Positions 44,977-56,499 of a DNA stretch of 60,000 nucleotides are shown here, piece after piece. Positions within the stretch are counted from its first letter, which is position 1, and every line of letters begins with the position of its first letter. The DNA is from Phoronis australis (taxonomy: Eukaryota; Phoronida; Phoronidae): positions 317,577-377,576 of the forward strand of contig NMRA01000130.1 in assembly GCA_002633005.1 (NCBI GenBank), read 5' to 3'. A model generated the notes under the pieces. The model was given only the letters and a program-made list of their open reading frames with translations. It had not been told where the DNA came from and ran no database searches. The position numbers and the translations under genes are program-made.

Positions 44977-45048
44977 CTCAGACTCTCAACATCAACACGT
45001 GAAGCAGACGACGGAACAACGTAAGCTGCTGAATGTACGTTATATGTC
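44977..45048 (-). CDS. Candidate internal exon, unidentified gene
   Basis: 72-nt open segment bounded by acceptor aacaaagtttcag and a perfect donor CTGAG|GTAAGT. In the only open phase it encodes TYNVHSAAYVVPSSASRVDV and three more residues, a Ser/Val-rich peptide with no known motif. It starts and ends in phase 2. No neighbouring exon on this strand could be joined with confidence. A segment with a good acceptor near 44808 stops quickly in the matching phase. Confidence 0.25.
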
Positions 45049-45171
45049 CTGAAACTTTGTTGTAATTCAAATGAGGTGATAAATAAGTTCCCACTATCGT
45101 TTAAAGAAATGAATAATCTTTTCGTTTAGTGGTAAGGCAGCTTGTTTGTTATCATATTTGACATTTACCAG

Positions 45172-45272
45172 TACTTAGACCCATCCGAATTTTACTGCCA
45201 TCCCAGTTTCCCCGAGCTACCCCTATCGTATCAATCCGCTGCTTTGTACCAGTACATGGCTTTACTTCCCAG
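45172..45272 (+). CDS. Candidate exon, unidentified gene
   Basis: 101-nt open segment between acceptor catttaccag and donor CCCAG|GTACTG. Encodes YLDPSEFYCHPSFPELPL, SYQSAALYQYMALLP and part of an Arg codon. It is Tyr- and Pro-rich, with no recognised domain. It lies close to a minus-strand candidate exon, so at most one of the two is likely to be real. Confidence 0.2.
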
Positions 45273-45953
45273 GTACTGTTTTGTGTTGAACTGGAGAACA
45301 GATGCCTGTGAACAGAAAGTGTGTGACTACTATAAATATTTCAAGTGCTCTCTAGACACAGTGTGACACTGTTGTGAATTGTTATCTGTCACACAGGTGT
45401 GTGCTATGTAGTTCCTGCCTTTACAATGCATTTATCGCGTGTTGGTAAATTTCACCCTTGTCTCAGGTAGCCACAATAAAGTGAATCATATAGGATGGTG
45501 GTATGTGTTTAACCCTCCATACATTCGAATGTGCTTAAAATACCATGCTGTTGAAGCTTACCTTGGACTGCTACTAAGGAGCTGTAGGTTCAATATTACA
45601 TGCTACTGCGAATATCTATAAAAGTGTTCTTCTCGAGAATGTCTCTTTAATAGCATTAAAATTTTGTGTAATTTGTACAGCTTATTTTTCGGTTCGTATG
45701 CATGAGTTTATTTTGAGATCCGTACGTATGATTCAGTGGTTTGGGAAGACAAGTCAGTGGTTCTGGTGTTCGATTCGAAATTCAGATATATGATTGTCAG
45801 CTTCTGAACGCTAGCCAAATTACCACTAATGTTATACCTGGGATGAATTCAGCTGGTGTTAGAATTTTTGAGAAAAAGCAATATCATGCATGACGACAAA
45901 AAAATCACGTTTTCGCGAGCATGCTCAGAAGCTTATTGGCGTACCCTTCCAAA

Positions 45954-45979
45954 ATGGCGTCTGCTAAAGTAATCGTTAG
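45954..45979 (+). CDS. Candidate first coding exon (MASAKVIV-)
   Basis: ATGGCG in a fair start context (CCAAAATGGCG), eight codons (MASAKVIV) and AG|GTGAGA at a good donor. An ATTGG (reverse CCAAT) lies about 20 bp upstream, and the flank is richer in CpG than its surroundings. The peptide recalls the short start of kinesin-3 type motors (MASVKVAVRVRP), but no following motor exon was found before the window ends, so the identity is not claimed. Confidence 0.25.
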
Positions 45980-46289
45980 GTGAGATAGGAATGTTTTGTT
46001 ATAGGATAGACTTTCTTTAGATGAAAATTTCTCGCCACGAGTTCTGCGCAAAAATATTGGATCCACCGAAGTAGTCCTGGTTTGTACATCATATTACGGT
46101 CTGATATCATGTCTGGTCTCAGTGTTCATTAGATCAGGAATCTTCAACAAATGTGGGTTGGGCTGTTAAGATAACGCTTGGATTAATAATGGCGAAAGCC
46201 GAATCACCAGCAATTACGCCCATGGGTTTTTTGCTACTTTTCGTGAACACAACGCCTGCGCTAAATTTCATCATACCATTTGCGCAATT

Positions 46290-46775
46290 TTAGGTTATTT
46301 AGGACCTTAGCCACATGTCTATGTATTTAACTAAATGTTTACGAAATTAGATTTTAACTCCACAGAAGTGTTTATTTTCTGAAAGTAGAAAGCCTGAAGG
46401 ATTTAATTTTGATTTTGTACCAGTCTGTCATTAACTGTGTCACATGATCATGTTTTTCAAGTAAAAATACCAAAAACGATACCTTCATGCTAAAACAACG
46501 GTATCAATAATGTGATCAAATTTCATTTGATATAAATGTTCGTGTTGAAATCCCAAAAACTCGGTTATAGTTTTCTAAATTATCATCACGTTTTCGTTTT
46601 ATGCAGCATTTGAGTTATGTTTTGACAGCCCATTGCGCACAAGTGGAACATTTTAAAAACAATTCCTCGCAGTGTATAGAAGAACAATGCCTGAAGCATG
46701 AATCTGATTGGTCACTTCTGAGGTATGATGTTCGAAAGTAAGTCAAATTTGGACATTTTTCTGGGGTCCTGCATG
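46290..46775 (+). repeat. Dispersed repeat family R1, near-full plus copy
   Basis: Runs from 'ttaggaccttagccacatgtc' through 'tattttctgaaagtagaaagcctg' and 'accagtctgtcattaa' to 'acatttttctggggtcctgcatgac'. Together with 11725-12225 it defines both ends of the family. Confidence 0.7.
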
Positions 46776-47129
46776 ACCTCAAGTGTTGTTGATGGGGATT
46801 TCAGAGTTTTGTCTAAGGGAGCCTAACAAAGGACACATACAGGGGAGGGTTCCTCCTTTATAGCAATGTAAAAGTGACTGGTGATTTAGTAGTGAGCAGG
46901 TGGGGGGGGGTTGCCTGCATCTGTGTACTACATAATGAGCGCTGTCTGCATGATTTTGTTTTGGCAAACTTCCAACGTTCATTAGGATTAGACAGCCATG
47001 TCAGCATATTTAAAGCTGTCTCTGTTTAGTTTTCATTGTTGATTTCTGAACAGAAGTGCTTTGGGATTTGCCACGCTCATTCGACCTTGAATTATTGCCG
47101 AATGAACCTTCAACTCAAGTCACAGGTTC

Positions 47130-47240
47130 ATGCGCCATTTTTGAACGGGTAATTTTAGGGTCAGACAACCCCGATAAATTCTTAACGTTCTTGATGTTTT
47201 AAAGGAAAAGTAATATTACAAGACGGATTTTATGAGAGTA
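47130..47240 (+). repeat. Diverged repeat, shared with 4380-4600
   Basis: 'gcgccatttttgaacg', 'attttagggtcagacaacccc' and 'acggattttatgagagtaaaat' match the 4.4-4.6 kb copy in order. Confidence 0.5.
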
Positions 47241-48334
47241 AAATGTCTCGTTTTGTAGCTAGCAAAACGGGCCGAATTGCAGCTTTAAAATTCCACATGT
47301 TCGCCATTTTGCGCTTGCTGTAGATGTGAACCAGGGGTCAATCTTACTATGCTTTTCTCACCATAAAACTATAATTCAATCAAGAACATGTGGAGGCTAT
47401 AACGGAGTCTGGACTGGCTAATTATTGGGGATCTTTCTGAGTTGGTACAATCACTAATCTGTCTCTGTTCACTTGTTTACCAAATGTGTAGGAAACCTGT
47501 TGGGCAGAAGACAAATCATTGGCAACAAAACAGACCAAAACCGGCCTTTGTTGTGTGTTATCAATGCGCCCGACTACACCTGAGTGTAGATCAAGTTTAT
47601 TCACTGAAAATATCAAGATGCAACGTTATTTCAGACTGTAAACACAGTCTGTTCACTTTTCATATTGTTTTGGTCATTGAATTTAAATTCTTAAAGTTTT
47701 CCCATGATTTTGGACTTGTTTTTCAACGTTTGAAAACTTGTGGCTTTTTGTGACAACAGCTATTATAGCTGTAACTAGATTTGAAGTCCGCACTCTCTTT
47801 TTTGAACGTAGATATAGGCATTATATTATTGATTTTTCGTGTTCTACTCAGCTTTTCATTTTTTTAACAGAGCATTACAACTCACTCTTCAACAGTGAAA
47901 CATTTTTTGGCTTTAGAATAATGAACGGCGGACCAGTTTTGATGTATAATGACAGTTAGCATGGCCAGCAATGGAAAGAGTGCCCTGCAGATGCACAGCA
48001 TTGTGGGTAAATATCACAGAATGGGATGCTGTGGTATTTTGGGTAGTGACCATTACTTTTGTTGGGCAATTATCTTCTAGGGCTAGTTTCAATAAAATGC
48101 CATAACTTTTTTATTTTCCCACTTCAGATGAGCAAGGACAAAGGTCTGGGATTCCCTGGTCTTACCTTACAGTCAGTTTGTGGAGGATTTAACTAAACTA
48201 AAATGTACATGCTCTAACTGTACACCAGTTTTTACACAGAGTCTAAACAGAGACCTGCTACTGGTGTTACGTTCTGGTCTATGCCTTTCTTTACACTCTC
48301 TGTAATAAACATGAAGCAGTTACATATTTTTATG

Positions 48335-48350
48335 NNGGGGGGGGGGGAGG
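48335..48350. repeat. Poly-G run with two undetermined bases
   Basis: atgnn followed by a G run, an unresolved homopolymer like that at 2665-2687, but with no element ends seen around it. Confidence 0.7.
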
Positions 48351-49789
48351 TGGGCTGATTGTTAGCTATCTGGCCATGCCTTAATCAGTTTTCCTCTTTC
48401 CTAAATACTATTTAACCCCATCAAGTTTTATGATTAGAAAGATGTCTCTGAAAACATAAAAGGCTTTCATCAACGCATATTAGTACTTTATGCACTTTGT
48501 GTGAGATTTGTCACGTATGGTAGAATATATAATGATATATTATTAAGACAACAAGGTCTTGTCTCTTGCTTCTATTTTTAAGAAGAGAGTTATGTCTTGC
48601 ATCATAACCTTAGTGTTCATTGACTGACCCAGTTTTATTTAGGTCAAATAGAATTTTGATGTCCATTTGTTTATAGGTTACTTCTCTAACAGATTGTACA
48701 CTTGATGTATATACTTGGTTTCCCTTGACAGCTTTGTTTCTCAATTAATAGAGACAAAAGTGGCCCTGCAAACGATTAGAGATGAAACTAAAGTGTGCGA
48801 ATTATTAGAGATTGATAACAACAATGAATGATTGAGGACGACAACCTGCGAGACAGTGGTTTAGTAATGTGCATTATATTACCACAAGTTACAAATTAAT
48901 GTCCCGGATGATGGATTAACTTCAAACTGTAATACTTGAACGCTTTGTCACTTTATTTTTTTCCGGTGTTCACAAACTTTAAGAACCCAGCTTCAAGACC
49001 TCCACTTTCAGCAATGCTGCCAGCCTGCACTGTATTTCCGACTGTTGTACACTTGCTAAAACAGCTATTCAAAAATACCAGGCCAGAGAGTGACAGTGGG
49101 TTTGTCAACCCTAGGACAGAGGCTGTTGTTTTTTGAGCAATCTCCACAGTTCACGGAAAGATGTCAAATTTTCCCGATTATTGATGAAATTCCTGACTTA
49201 GAATTCATTCTCCCAGGTTTCTTGAGATGTAATGACCGGAGGATCGAGGATGTGCAGCGATGAAGGGGACAGTGTGCCTCAGTCACTGGGCTTCTGGAGT
49301 TGTAAAAAATGCAAGAAAAACTGGTGTTAGCAGGTTTCAAGAATATCGCTGTCACTTGTTCTTTTCAAATATCTAAATATTTTTAATAACCATAAGCGCA
49401 AGCATGAATTAACTCACTGTTGTCGATCAGAACCAACTGAAAAGCACGGTTGTACCCCTTGGCAACATATGTCACTTGCCTGTCTCAATGCAGATTTCAA
49501 AACTGATCAGAAAGGTCATTTTGGCGGGTGAATGTTTTGATCACTTTTTAGTCTGTCATCACTAACACCTTAACATGGGAGAAGTGCTTTAGTTTGGTAC
49601 TGTGGTGATCAAAAACCTGAAACCTTTAGGCAACGATTAATGTCTTCTAATGTAAGCATGAATTAAAACAAAACTCTATTGATGTTAGGTTGCTAATATA
49701 ATAATTCTTTTACTTTGCCTGCATCATATTTTAGAAAAAGCACTAGTTCAAATCTAATAAATTACGCAAACAACGGTTTAGAACCAACA

Positions 49790-50055
49790 AAAGTAAATTT
49801 CATTTGAGATAATTGCTTAGTATAGAATCGAAAAACATTACAGTTTTTAAATGATCTTTTCGTTTTCATTGTATTAGAATTTTGAGTTTCTTTCATAAAT
49901 TGTAACTGTCCTATTTTTGATAGCTCCCTGCTGCAAAAGTGGAATATCTAAAAACAAATTCCTAACAGCATGTTGAAGAACAGTATCTAAAACATCAAAT
50001 GTGATAGTTTGTATGAATCTAATCAGTCATTTCTGGGATATGATGTTCTCACAAA
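49790..50055 (+). repeat. Dispersed repeat family R1, 3' half
   Basis: 'cattacagtttttaaatgatc', 'cctgctgcaaaagtggaata', 'atgttgaagaacagt' and 'gtatgaatctaatcagtcatt', as in the distal part of the 46.3 kb and 53.3 kb copies. Confidence 0.6.
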
Positions 50056-50879
50056 TTTGAGAACTTTGATAAACTCATAAATCTCCCTTGTCCCAAATTT
50101 CAGGATGAAGAAATTTCATGTTTGCTGGATTTTCCCTATCCAAATTCTAGATACTGTCCAAATTGGATAATTTTTACCGTAAGTGTATTTTGGTGATTCA
50201 GAGCAGTAAATATTGCGAACATTCTCGTGGAACTATTTTTATATTGACATGGAGAATGAAACAATCGTGATTGAGCTGTCCTTGTCAACGTAGATTACAC
50301 AAATGCATTTGCAATATCCATTTGAGCTAACGCCCAGGGAGTTTAAATTAAGAAACTAAAAAAGCTTGGGTGTGTGCATTAATTCAAGAATCAGCGGTTA
50401 AAAACAATTTTATATTTATAGAAGGAGTGGGTGTTTTTACAAGCGATCGATTTGAGTTGACTCTGAAATGGACAAATTTAATGCATGCAAGCACGGGTTA
50501 AACGGCGTATTAGGTCATTTTAAATTGATGCTGATACAATTTTCTGCTATTTATGTCATGATTTGGCAGAAAAAAAATTCTGTTTTGTGGAATTGCTCTG
50601 TAAGAGCAACACATTAGAAAAATGCACTGCCTTGTTTACTCGTTCATAATTCACTTCAATCAGAAAACAACACGCAATACAACCCTGAGAAAATTTTAAA
50701 CCTTTGGCAAATTGAAAAATTGTAATTTTCGCCGTTGTTTTTATGTTAAATTAAACCTCCTGTTATACCCTGTGATCGTGCAGAACCATAATTTAACTCC
50801 AGTTTTATAACTTACACTATCACCCTCGTACCGTAGGTGGGCTAAGTTCCCTAGACCCTAGACACTCGTGTTGTACTTC

Positions 50880-51060
50880 CTGTGAGAAAACTTTGCTGAC
50901 GGAATGGAAACGGTGAATGCTATGCCATCATTCAAGATTCCAACCTTACCAACCAATATTTAGTGGCTGCCATTTTGTTAGGGTACACCAGTATGATCCT
51001 GAGCATACTTGCAAAACACTCAACCTTTCGCTCGCGTGACATTGCGTGATGTCGCAATTT
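50880..51060 (+). repeat. Diverged repeat, shared with 38640-38800
   Basis: Partner copy: 'attcaagattccaaccttaccaaccaat', 'agtggctgccattttgttaggg' and 'gcaaaacactc'. Confidence 0.55.
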
Positions 51061-51236
51061 GATGAGTTTCTTGTGTTGACTCATGGACACAAGTCCCCTT
51101 CATTTACATACCCCCCAACTTTTCAAAAATTTTGTTTTTAAATGGCCGTGTTCGACTTAACGCCCCCTCTGATTTCTAGGTTAATCAGTTCGACTCCTGT
51201 GGGCATTAAGGTCGTAGGACCCTAGAGAAGTGTCCA

Positions 51237-51720
51237 AGTTTGGCTTAATTGGGAACATCATATCCAAAAATGGCTGATCGAATTCATATGGATGGTTCAG
51301 GTTCTAAGGTTCATGTACAGTTCTTCTTAGCACTGTTGGGAATTGTTTTAAAATTGTTCCAGTTTTACACGAGGGACTATCCAAAATAGGACATTTACGA
51401 TTTTTGTGAAAAAATAAAAGTTGCATGAAACAAAAATGAAATGTTAACTTAGAAAAGTGTGGCAATGTTTTTAAAATTTTATCTTGTACATTGGTATCAA
51501 ACGAAATTTGGTCATGTTACTGATGCTGTTTTTGTCTTTGAATGTACTTTTCTCTTTTTATTCATTTTTGCTAAATTTTACTAAAAAGTCAAGGTCACAT
51601 GACCCAGTCAATGGCATATTGGTATAAAGTCAAAAATTAGATTCTGCAGGCTTTCTGTTTTCAAAAAATGTATTCTTTCAGTACGATAGTTTTGTACATA
51701 TTGATGAGTCTCTTAACCTT
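51237..51720 (-). repeat. Dispersed repeat family R1, minus copy
   Basis: Begins 'gaacatcatatccaaaaatggctgatcgaattcatatg' (reverse of the family 3' end), passes 'catgttactgatgct', 'ggtcacatgacccag', 'aaagtcaaaaattag' and 'gcaggctttctgttttcaaaa'. One of the longer copies. Confidence 0.65.
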
Positions 51721-52047
51721 GATGAGTACATTTGTGTTAGAAACACAGCTACCATCATGCATTGTTTGAGAGTTTGTGGGTATTTTCAACAGTATTTAAT
51801 CGGAATGATTTTACCAGAATTCAAAATATGGCTTCTAGAAACGTATTTTATTTATCGCAATGCTTTATCCGGGCACAAATGCTCGTTCTGACCTAGTTAT
51901 TAACAGGTGGGCCTCGGAGAGAGTTTCGGCAATTTTATGTGCATAGGAGGTGCACATGAACTATAAAATTTGTGCACTGTCACTATATAAATTGCACCAG
52001 TGTTGCAAAATCCTCGTATCATGTTAATTGCTGCTTTCCTGACTCCT

Positions 52048-52169
52048 CTAATTTACATATGCAGTGTTCCAGGAACTGATGTAATTGGTCTGCTTCAGTT
52101 TCCTGTACCTAATTTACCTAGGCTGTGTTCCAGGAAGTGATGTAATTGGACTGCTTCATTTTTCTGTAA
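52048..52169. repeat. 61-bp tandem duplication with GGAA sites
   Basis: Two head-to-tail units (ctaatttac..., 52048-52108 and 52109-52169) sharing tgttccaggaa and gtgatgtaattgg-type blocks, about 85% identical. A tatataaattgcac lies about 70 bp upstream. It could be a duplicated promoter block or simple repeat growth. Confidence 0.7.
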
Positions 52170-53344
52170 CTTGTTTCCGCTAATAAATGATTCTGTCTCC
52201 ACCCACTCCCTGTGTGTCAAATCCTTTTTTGCCATAAATACGTGTTTATCATAAAGATAATGCTTCAAAATCCATTTCATTCACTTTTTTATTTTTTACA
52301 AAATTGTAAATTTTAGATGTTTGTGAATCGATGCATCAAACCTGACTGTGCCACTGATTAGTCAGTGCGGTGTACCATGTGACTTAATTCAGGAATGAGA
52401 ATAAGGGACTATAGCTGATGTTAGGTGAACTCTGTATAGTTTGCAAACACAGAGCATTGCGAACATAGATTGTAGGATGACCATCGTATTGCACTCAGCG
52501 TGTATGAATCTATCAGTTCACACACACAGTTGGTACCTAACACGCTCTTGACATATGTTATAAACCAGTGACGTGAACGCTAATTGATGAATTGTCTAAT
52601 CATAGCACACAGATAAGTCCGCGCTATTATCGGCATTCGTTAAGCTCGCTCGCGTCTATAAACGGGGAAATTAGTCATATGTTGAGGAAAATTATCATCC
52701 ATTAACTAAGGACTCCTGTGCAAACAGTGGTGTTTGGTGATGTGTAGATATTTGTCCTGTCAATTCACCTGCCTCAATGTTACTTTGGTCAGGAGACGTG
52801 TGTGGGCATCTGATCGCGTGTATTCAAGAGGAGAGTGCCTGAAATATTGAGGATAGATTTAACTGAATAGTTCAAGTTCTTCCGTACGCAACATACGCAT
52901 TTTAATCACCTAAGCACATCACCAGAAGTGTCATTGATGATAAGTTGATTACTAGTGTTTGTAGAGAAAGGTGTGTTCAGGTAGATAATCTCCAGGTCAG
53001 GATTCAGGTGAACTCAAAAGTTGATACGATAATTTTTTACTTGCAGTAAAATCTCACCAATGTAGGACAATATGGCGGACAGGCGGAAGCTTATTTTCTA
53101 ATTTTCTCATAAATGATACCACAGCGTGTGCCGTTAGCGATAGAGACTTCTTACGGCATCTGCCGATGTCACCGAAGTTAACAGTTCAAACCACATGGAA
53201 GTGAGGACGTTCTGCAGTTAAATCCACCTATACTTTGAAGGTAACAGTCTGTGTTAACTTCGATGCAGGACTGAATTAACTATTCATGTCAACCAATACT
53301 CCACAAAACATCAGTTGGTCGTGGTTGGGTTGTAAGGCCTTTGG

Positions 53345-53800
53345 ATTATGTAGGACCTTATGGACAGTAGTTTGTGTATTTAGCCATGTTGATTTTAATT
53401 CAGTAAAAGTACCATTTTTTAAAAGTAGAAAGCTTGTATACCACTCTGACATAATTTAGGTCATGTGACCATCACTTTTAAAGCATTTTTTTTTTAAATA
53501 AAGCTACATTTATGGTAAAACAGGAGTATCAATAACATGTCTGAATTTCATTTGATACAAAAAAGTTCCAAGATCAGGTCTTAAAAACCCTGTTACAGTT
53601 TTCATTTTATGCAACTTGTGATGTTTTCATTAAAAATCTTAAAAGTCCTGTTTCTGATAGCCCCACGTGCAAAAGTATTTTGAAGAACAGTGTATAAATT
53701 ATAATATCTGAAAGTTTCGTATAAATCTAAGTCATTTCTAAGATATGGTGTTTTGAAAATCTACAAATTTGGAAATTTTTTTGTTGTCTTACATAACTGT
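53345..53800 (+). repeat. Dispersed repeat family R1, plus copy
   Basis: 'tgtaggaccttatggacagt', 'aaaagtagaaagcttgta', 'ggtcatgtgaccatcac', 'gagtatcaataacatg' and 'tgttacagttttc' in family order. Confidence 0.65.
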
Positions 53801-54229
53801 TGATTCTGTGTCATATGCGTTCAATTGTGCATGAATTTAATTGTTCAATTTTACTTCAAACGGAAACTTATGTTTTTCGTGGTGTTCACGGTTTTGAGTA
53901 AACGTTGGAAAAACATTTTTTGTTGAATTCTCTTAAAAGTGCGTAAGTTTTGTTAATAAAACATTAATGTAAATGTTTGCTTTGTATTCCTGTAGTTCAT
54001 CATTTTCCTGTCAGTCTCTGTTTTCTGTGTGATATAAATAACCTCCACTCTTTGTTTGCCTTCGGAGGTGTGGTTGGTGAGTGTTACTCTAAATAGTTAC
54101 CAATGATATTTCAGTCGTTCTAGGAAAGAAAAACCTCCGAGTATCTTTTTTTAAAGTGGCATTTTGCTCTATTTAGCTGCCTAGGAAACGAAAATTGAAT
54201 TATTGGTTAGCCCTTTGCTCTGCTCTGTC

Positions 54230-54400
54230 TCATAATATTCCTTGCCATGTTGCGATTCTATTTCTGGTGCTATCAAGAATATCGAAGTCCTCAGCGACTC
54301 AAGAAAACGCTTCAGAGTTTATTCGCCGTTGGCCAACCCTACGACTGCGGATTCAAAAATGGCATTTCCTTTGACTTGAGTTGGCAGCTTATTCAGCAAC
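54230..54400 (-). repeat. Diverged repeat, shared with 4380-4600
   Basis: On the minus strand: AGGGTTGGCCAAC and AAACTCTGAAGCGTTTTCTT followed by GAGTCG, matching 4.44-4.49 kb. The 64-codon plus frame at 54247-54441 covers this repeat. Confidence 0.55.
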
Positions 54401-54644
54401 GATTCAAGCACTTTGGTTTAGAATTCAACATTGACAGTTAAACATCGGCAGAATGCCCTTGTGAAACACTTTTGAATACATTACCCCGCTTTTCACATTT
54501 AAGTTATTCACATTTTTACCTGTCTTCTGCAATAAAAAGCAGAAGACGCACTAAAACCGATGTGAAAAGATTTATTATTCTTTTGAATGATTTGTGAAAG
54601 CTTGTGTTTAGGATAAGTTCAGTTTTATGTGCATGGTGATGATA

Positions 54645-54682
54645 GCAACCTATTTATACATACGACCTATTTATACATACGT
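54645..54682. repeat. Short tandem repeat (18 bp, two units)
   Basis: cctatttatacatacga / cctatttatacatacgt. Confidence 0.8.
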
Positions 54683-55103
54683 TAGGACTGATCAAATGCT
54701 CGTTCTCTACCACTGGTCTTGCATGGGGTGAATTTATTGCTAGTTATTTAAAGGAAGACCTGCCGAATGGTACATGGTTGGTAAGAGGTAGAGTTGGTAT
54801 GTAAAATACCACTGCTAGGTTATGGTTTTATGAATATACTGTGCTGATTTTATTCACAAGCGTGAAGATGTGAGAATCCACAGAGTTGACGTCACCAAGT
54901 AAATTTGTTTGTGTGTGCGTGTCAGCGATGTCACTAAAATTAGCCCACGGCTTGTGATAAACTTTGAAAATGGAGATTTGAAGATGAATCGATGCTGTTG
55001 AAGGGTCTGTGGAGTACTGTGTGTTTGTAACAGCCCTTGTTTAAAATCTCACCAATTTTGGACATAAATCATTTCAAAAAGTTTCCTTTGTCGTTTTTTC
55101 AAA

Positions 55104-56498
55104 GAATTCTAATGTGCCTAAAAAATTTGAAATCTGCGAAACTTGCGAAAAAGCAAAAAATTATCGGTGCCACATACTTTTTGTAGAAAAAATAAGATAA
55201 ATTTCAACTGTTCCCAAAATTGTGTCCTGAATCAGTGAGAGTTTACCATAGTCGCTACAGCTAAATAACTTTTATCATTGAGGTTAGAAGAAAAACGTTC
55301 TTTTTCATTGCAAGACATTTTAGCTTACAGTAGTTGATTTTATGCAGTCAGGTGTAATTGCATTATGGGTAAACTGCATTTCCTCAATGGATTATCTCCA
55401 GTCTCAAAGTGGCTATTAACAATTATATACTGAGAAAAACCGGCCAAACATCACTTGACACATTATTTGACTTTAGGAACATTTGAAATGGGACCGATTA
55501 TTACCTCTAGGGACCATTTTCAAGAGCACATGAAGCTTAACGTATAATCTCACTATTTGGGACTTAATATAGCGGATGAGTGAAATTCTCTTTTTTCATG
55601 TAAGAGAGTCCAAATAAAATCTGATATTTTTAAGCTCTATGGCACGTCTATCGAGGTGGATTTTCAGAACAAAATTAGAAGCCTTTAGAATATGAAAAAT
55701 TATCAATTTTGCCAATAATATTAGTGCGAAATTAGGGAGATCTTACCATACACGTCATTTGCCTTTCCTCGCACAAGAGTGTTCAAGAATATAGGTATTG
55801 TCGAGGCGAAAACAACAAAGGTGAAAATTTTGTTTTGCTGCTCTATTAACTGTTACGAAAGTACAGTAAAACTTGAGTGTGACAACGTCCAAATCTTAAG
55901 CTGGCTGAGTGCACAAATGAGACAACCCTGCCAATGAACTCTGTCTCGAGTAAAGTGAAAATCGGACTGTATTTATGACTTACTGGAGTTTCGCTGTACT
56001 TGAATGTTCCTGTCAAAGAATCATGGCAGTATTAAGGCTAATGTTTGTTCTATCATTTTAATAGTGAAAAAGTAATAAGCTCTATGTTGAATATTGACGT
56101 TTTGCATCACCATTTTTATGACTTCAAAGAGGTACGCTAATAGGTAACTCCAATCCTGACCTTCCCTTGAGCATACGCTTTGTACATTTGTGAAATGGAA
56201 TATTGAACAGTCCCTTTCATTTATAAACAGAACAAAACCAGTAGGCAGCTTGCAACTACGGTACAACACACAAGGTGGCGTGAGCGTAACAAGAGTTCTA
56301 CCTGTAGAAATGTATACATTCTGGGTAGAATTTCGTAGACGCAAGGATCTCACTAAGGAAGCTAGTGTGATCATGTGCTTCTTTTTTAGAACACGGCGAT
56401 ATCTCACGAAGTTTTGCGAGTTCTTGATTTTCCTGGAAGAAAGTAAATTTACGAAATGTACGTCAGATAATCATTTGAGATTAGACCTGTTGTTGAAT
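55104..56498. repeat. Direct duplication, copy A (ends at N 56499)
   Basis: 1.4-kb sequence almost identical to 56500-57986. Starts gaattctaatgtgccta and ends agacctgttgttgaat directly before the N. The 128- and 135-codon frames it carries on both strands recur in copy B and show no domain. Confidence 0.93.
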
Positions 56499-56499
56499 N

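Larger units (their letters stand above)
45980..55103. other. Intergenic or long-intron stretch
   Basis: If the start exon at 45954 is real, this is its first intron. R1 copies lie at 46290, 49790, 51237 (minus) and 53345. There is also a poly-G with two Ns at 48335-48350, a repeat partner at 50880-51060, a 61-bp tandem duplication at 52048, and a repeat-derived frame at 54247-54441. No other coding exon was accepted. Confidence 0.4.

Noticed and set aside
54247-54441. 64-codon frame with coding-like composition
   Set aside because: It overlies a repeat also found at 4.4 kb and 47.2 kb, where the frame is broken.
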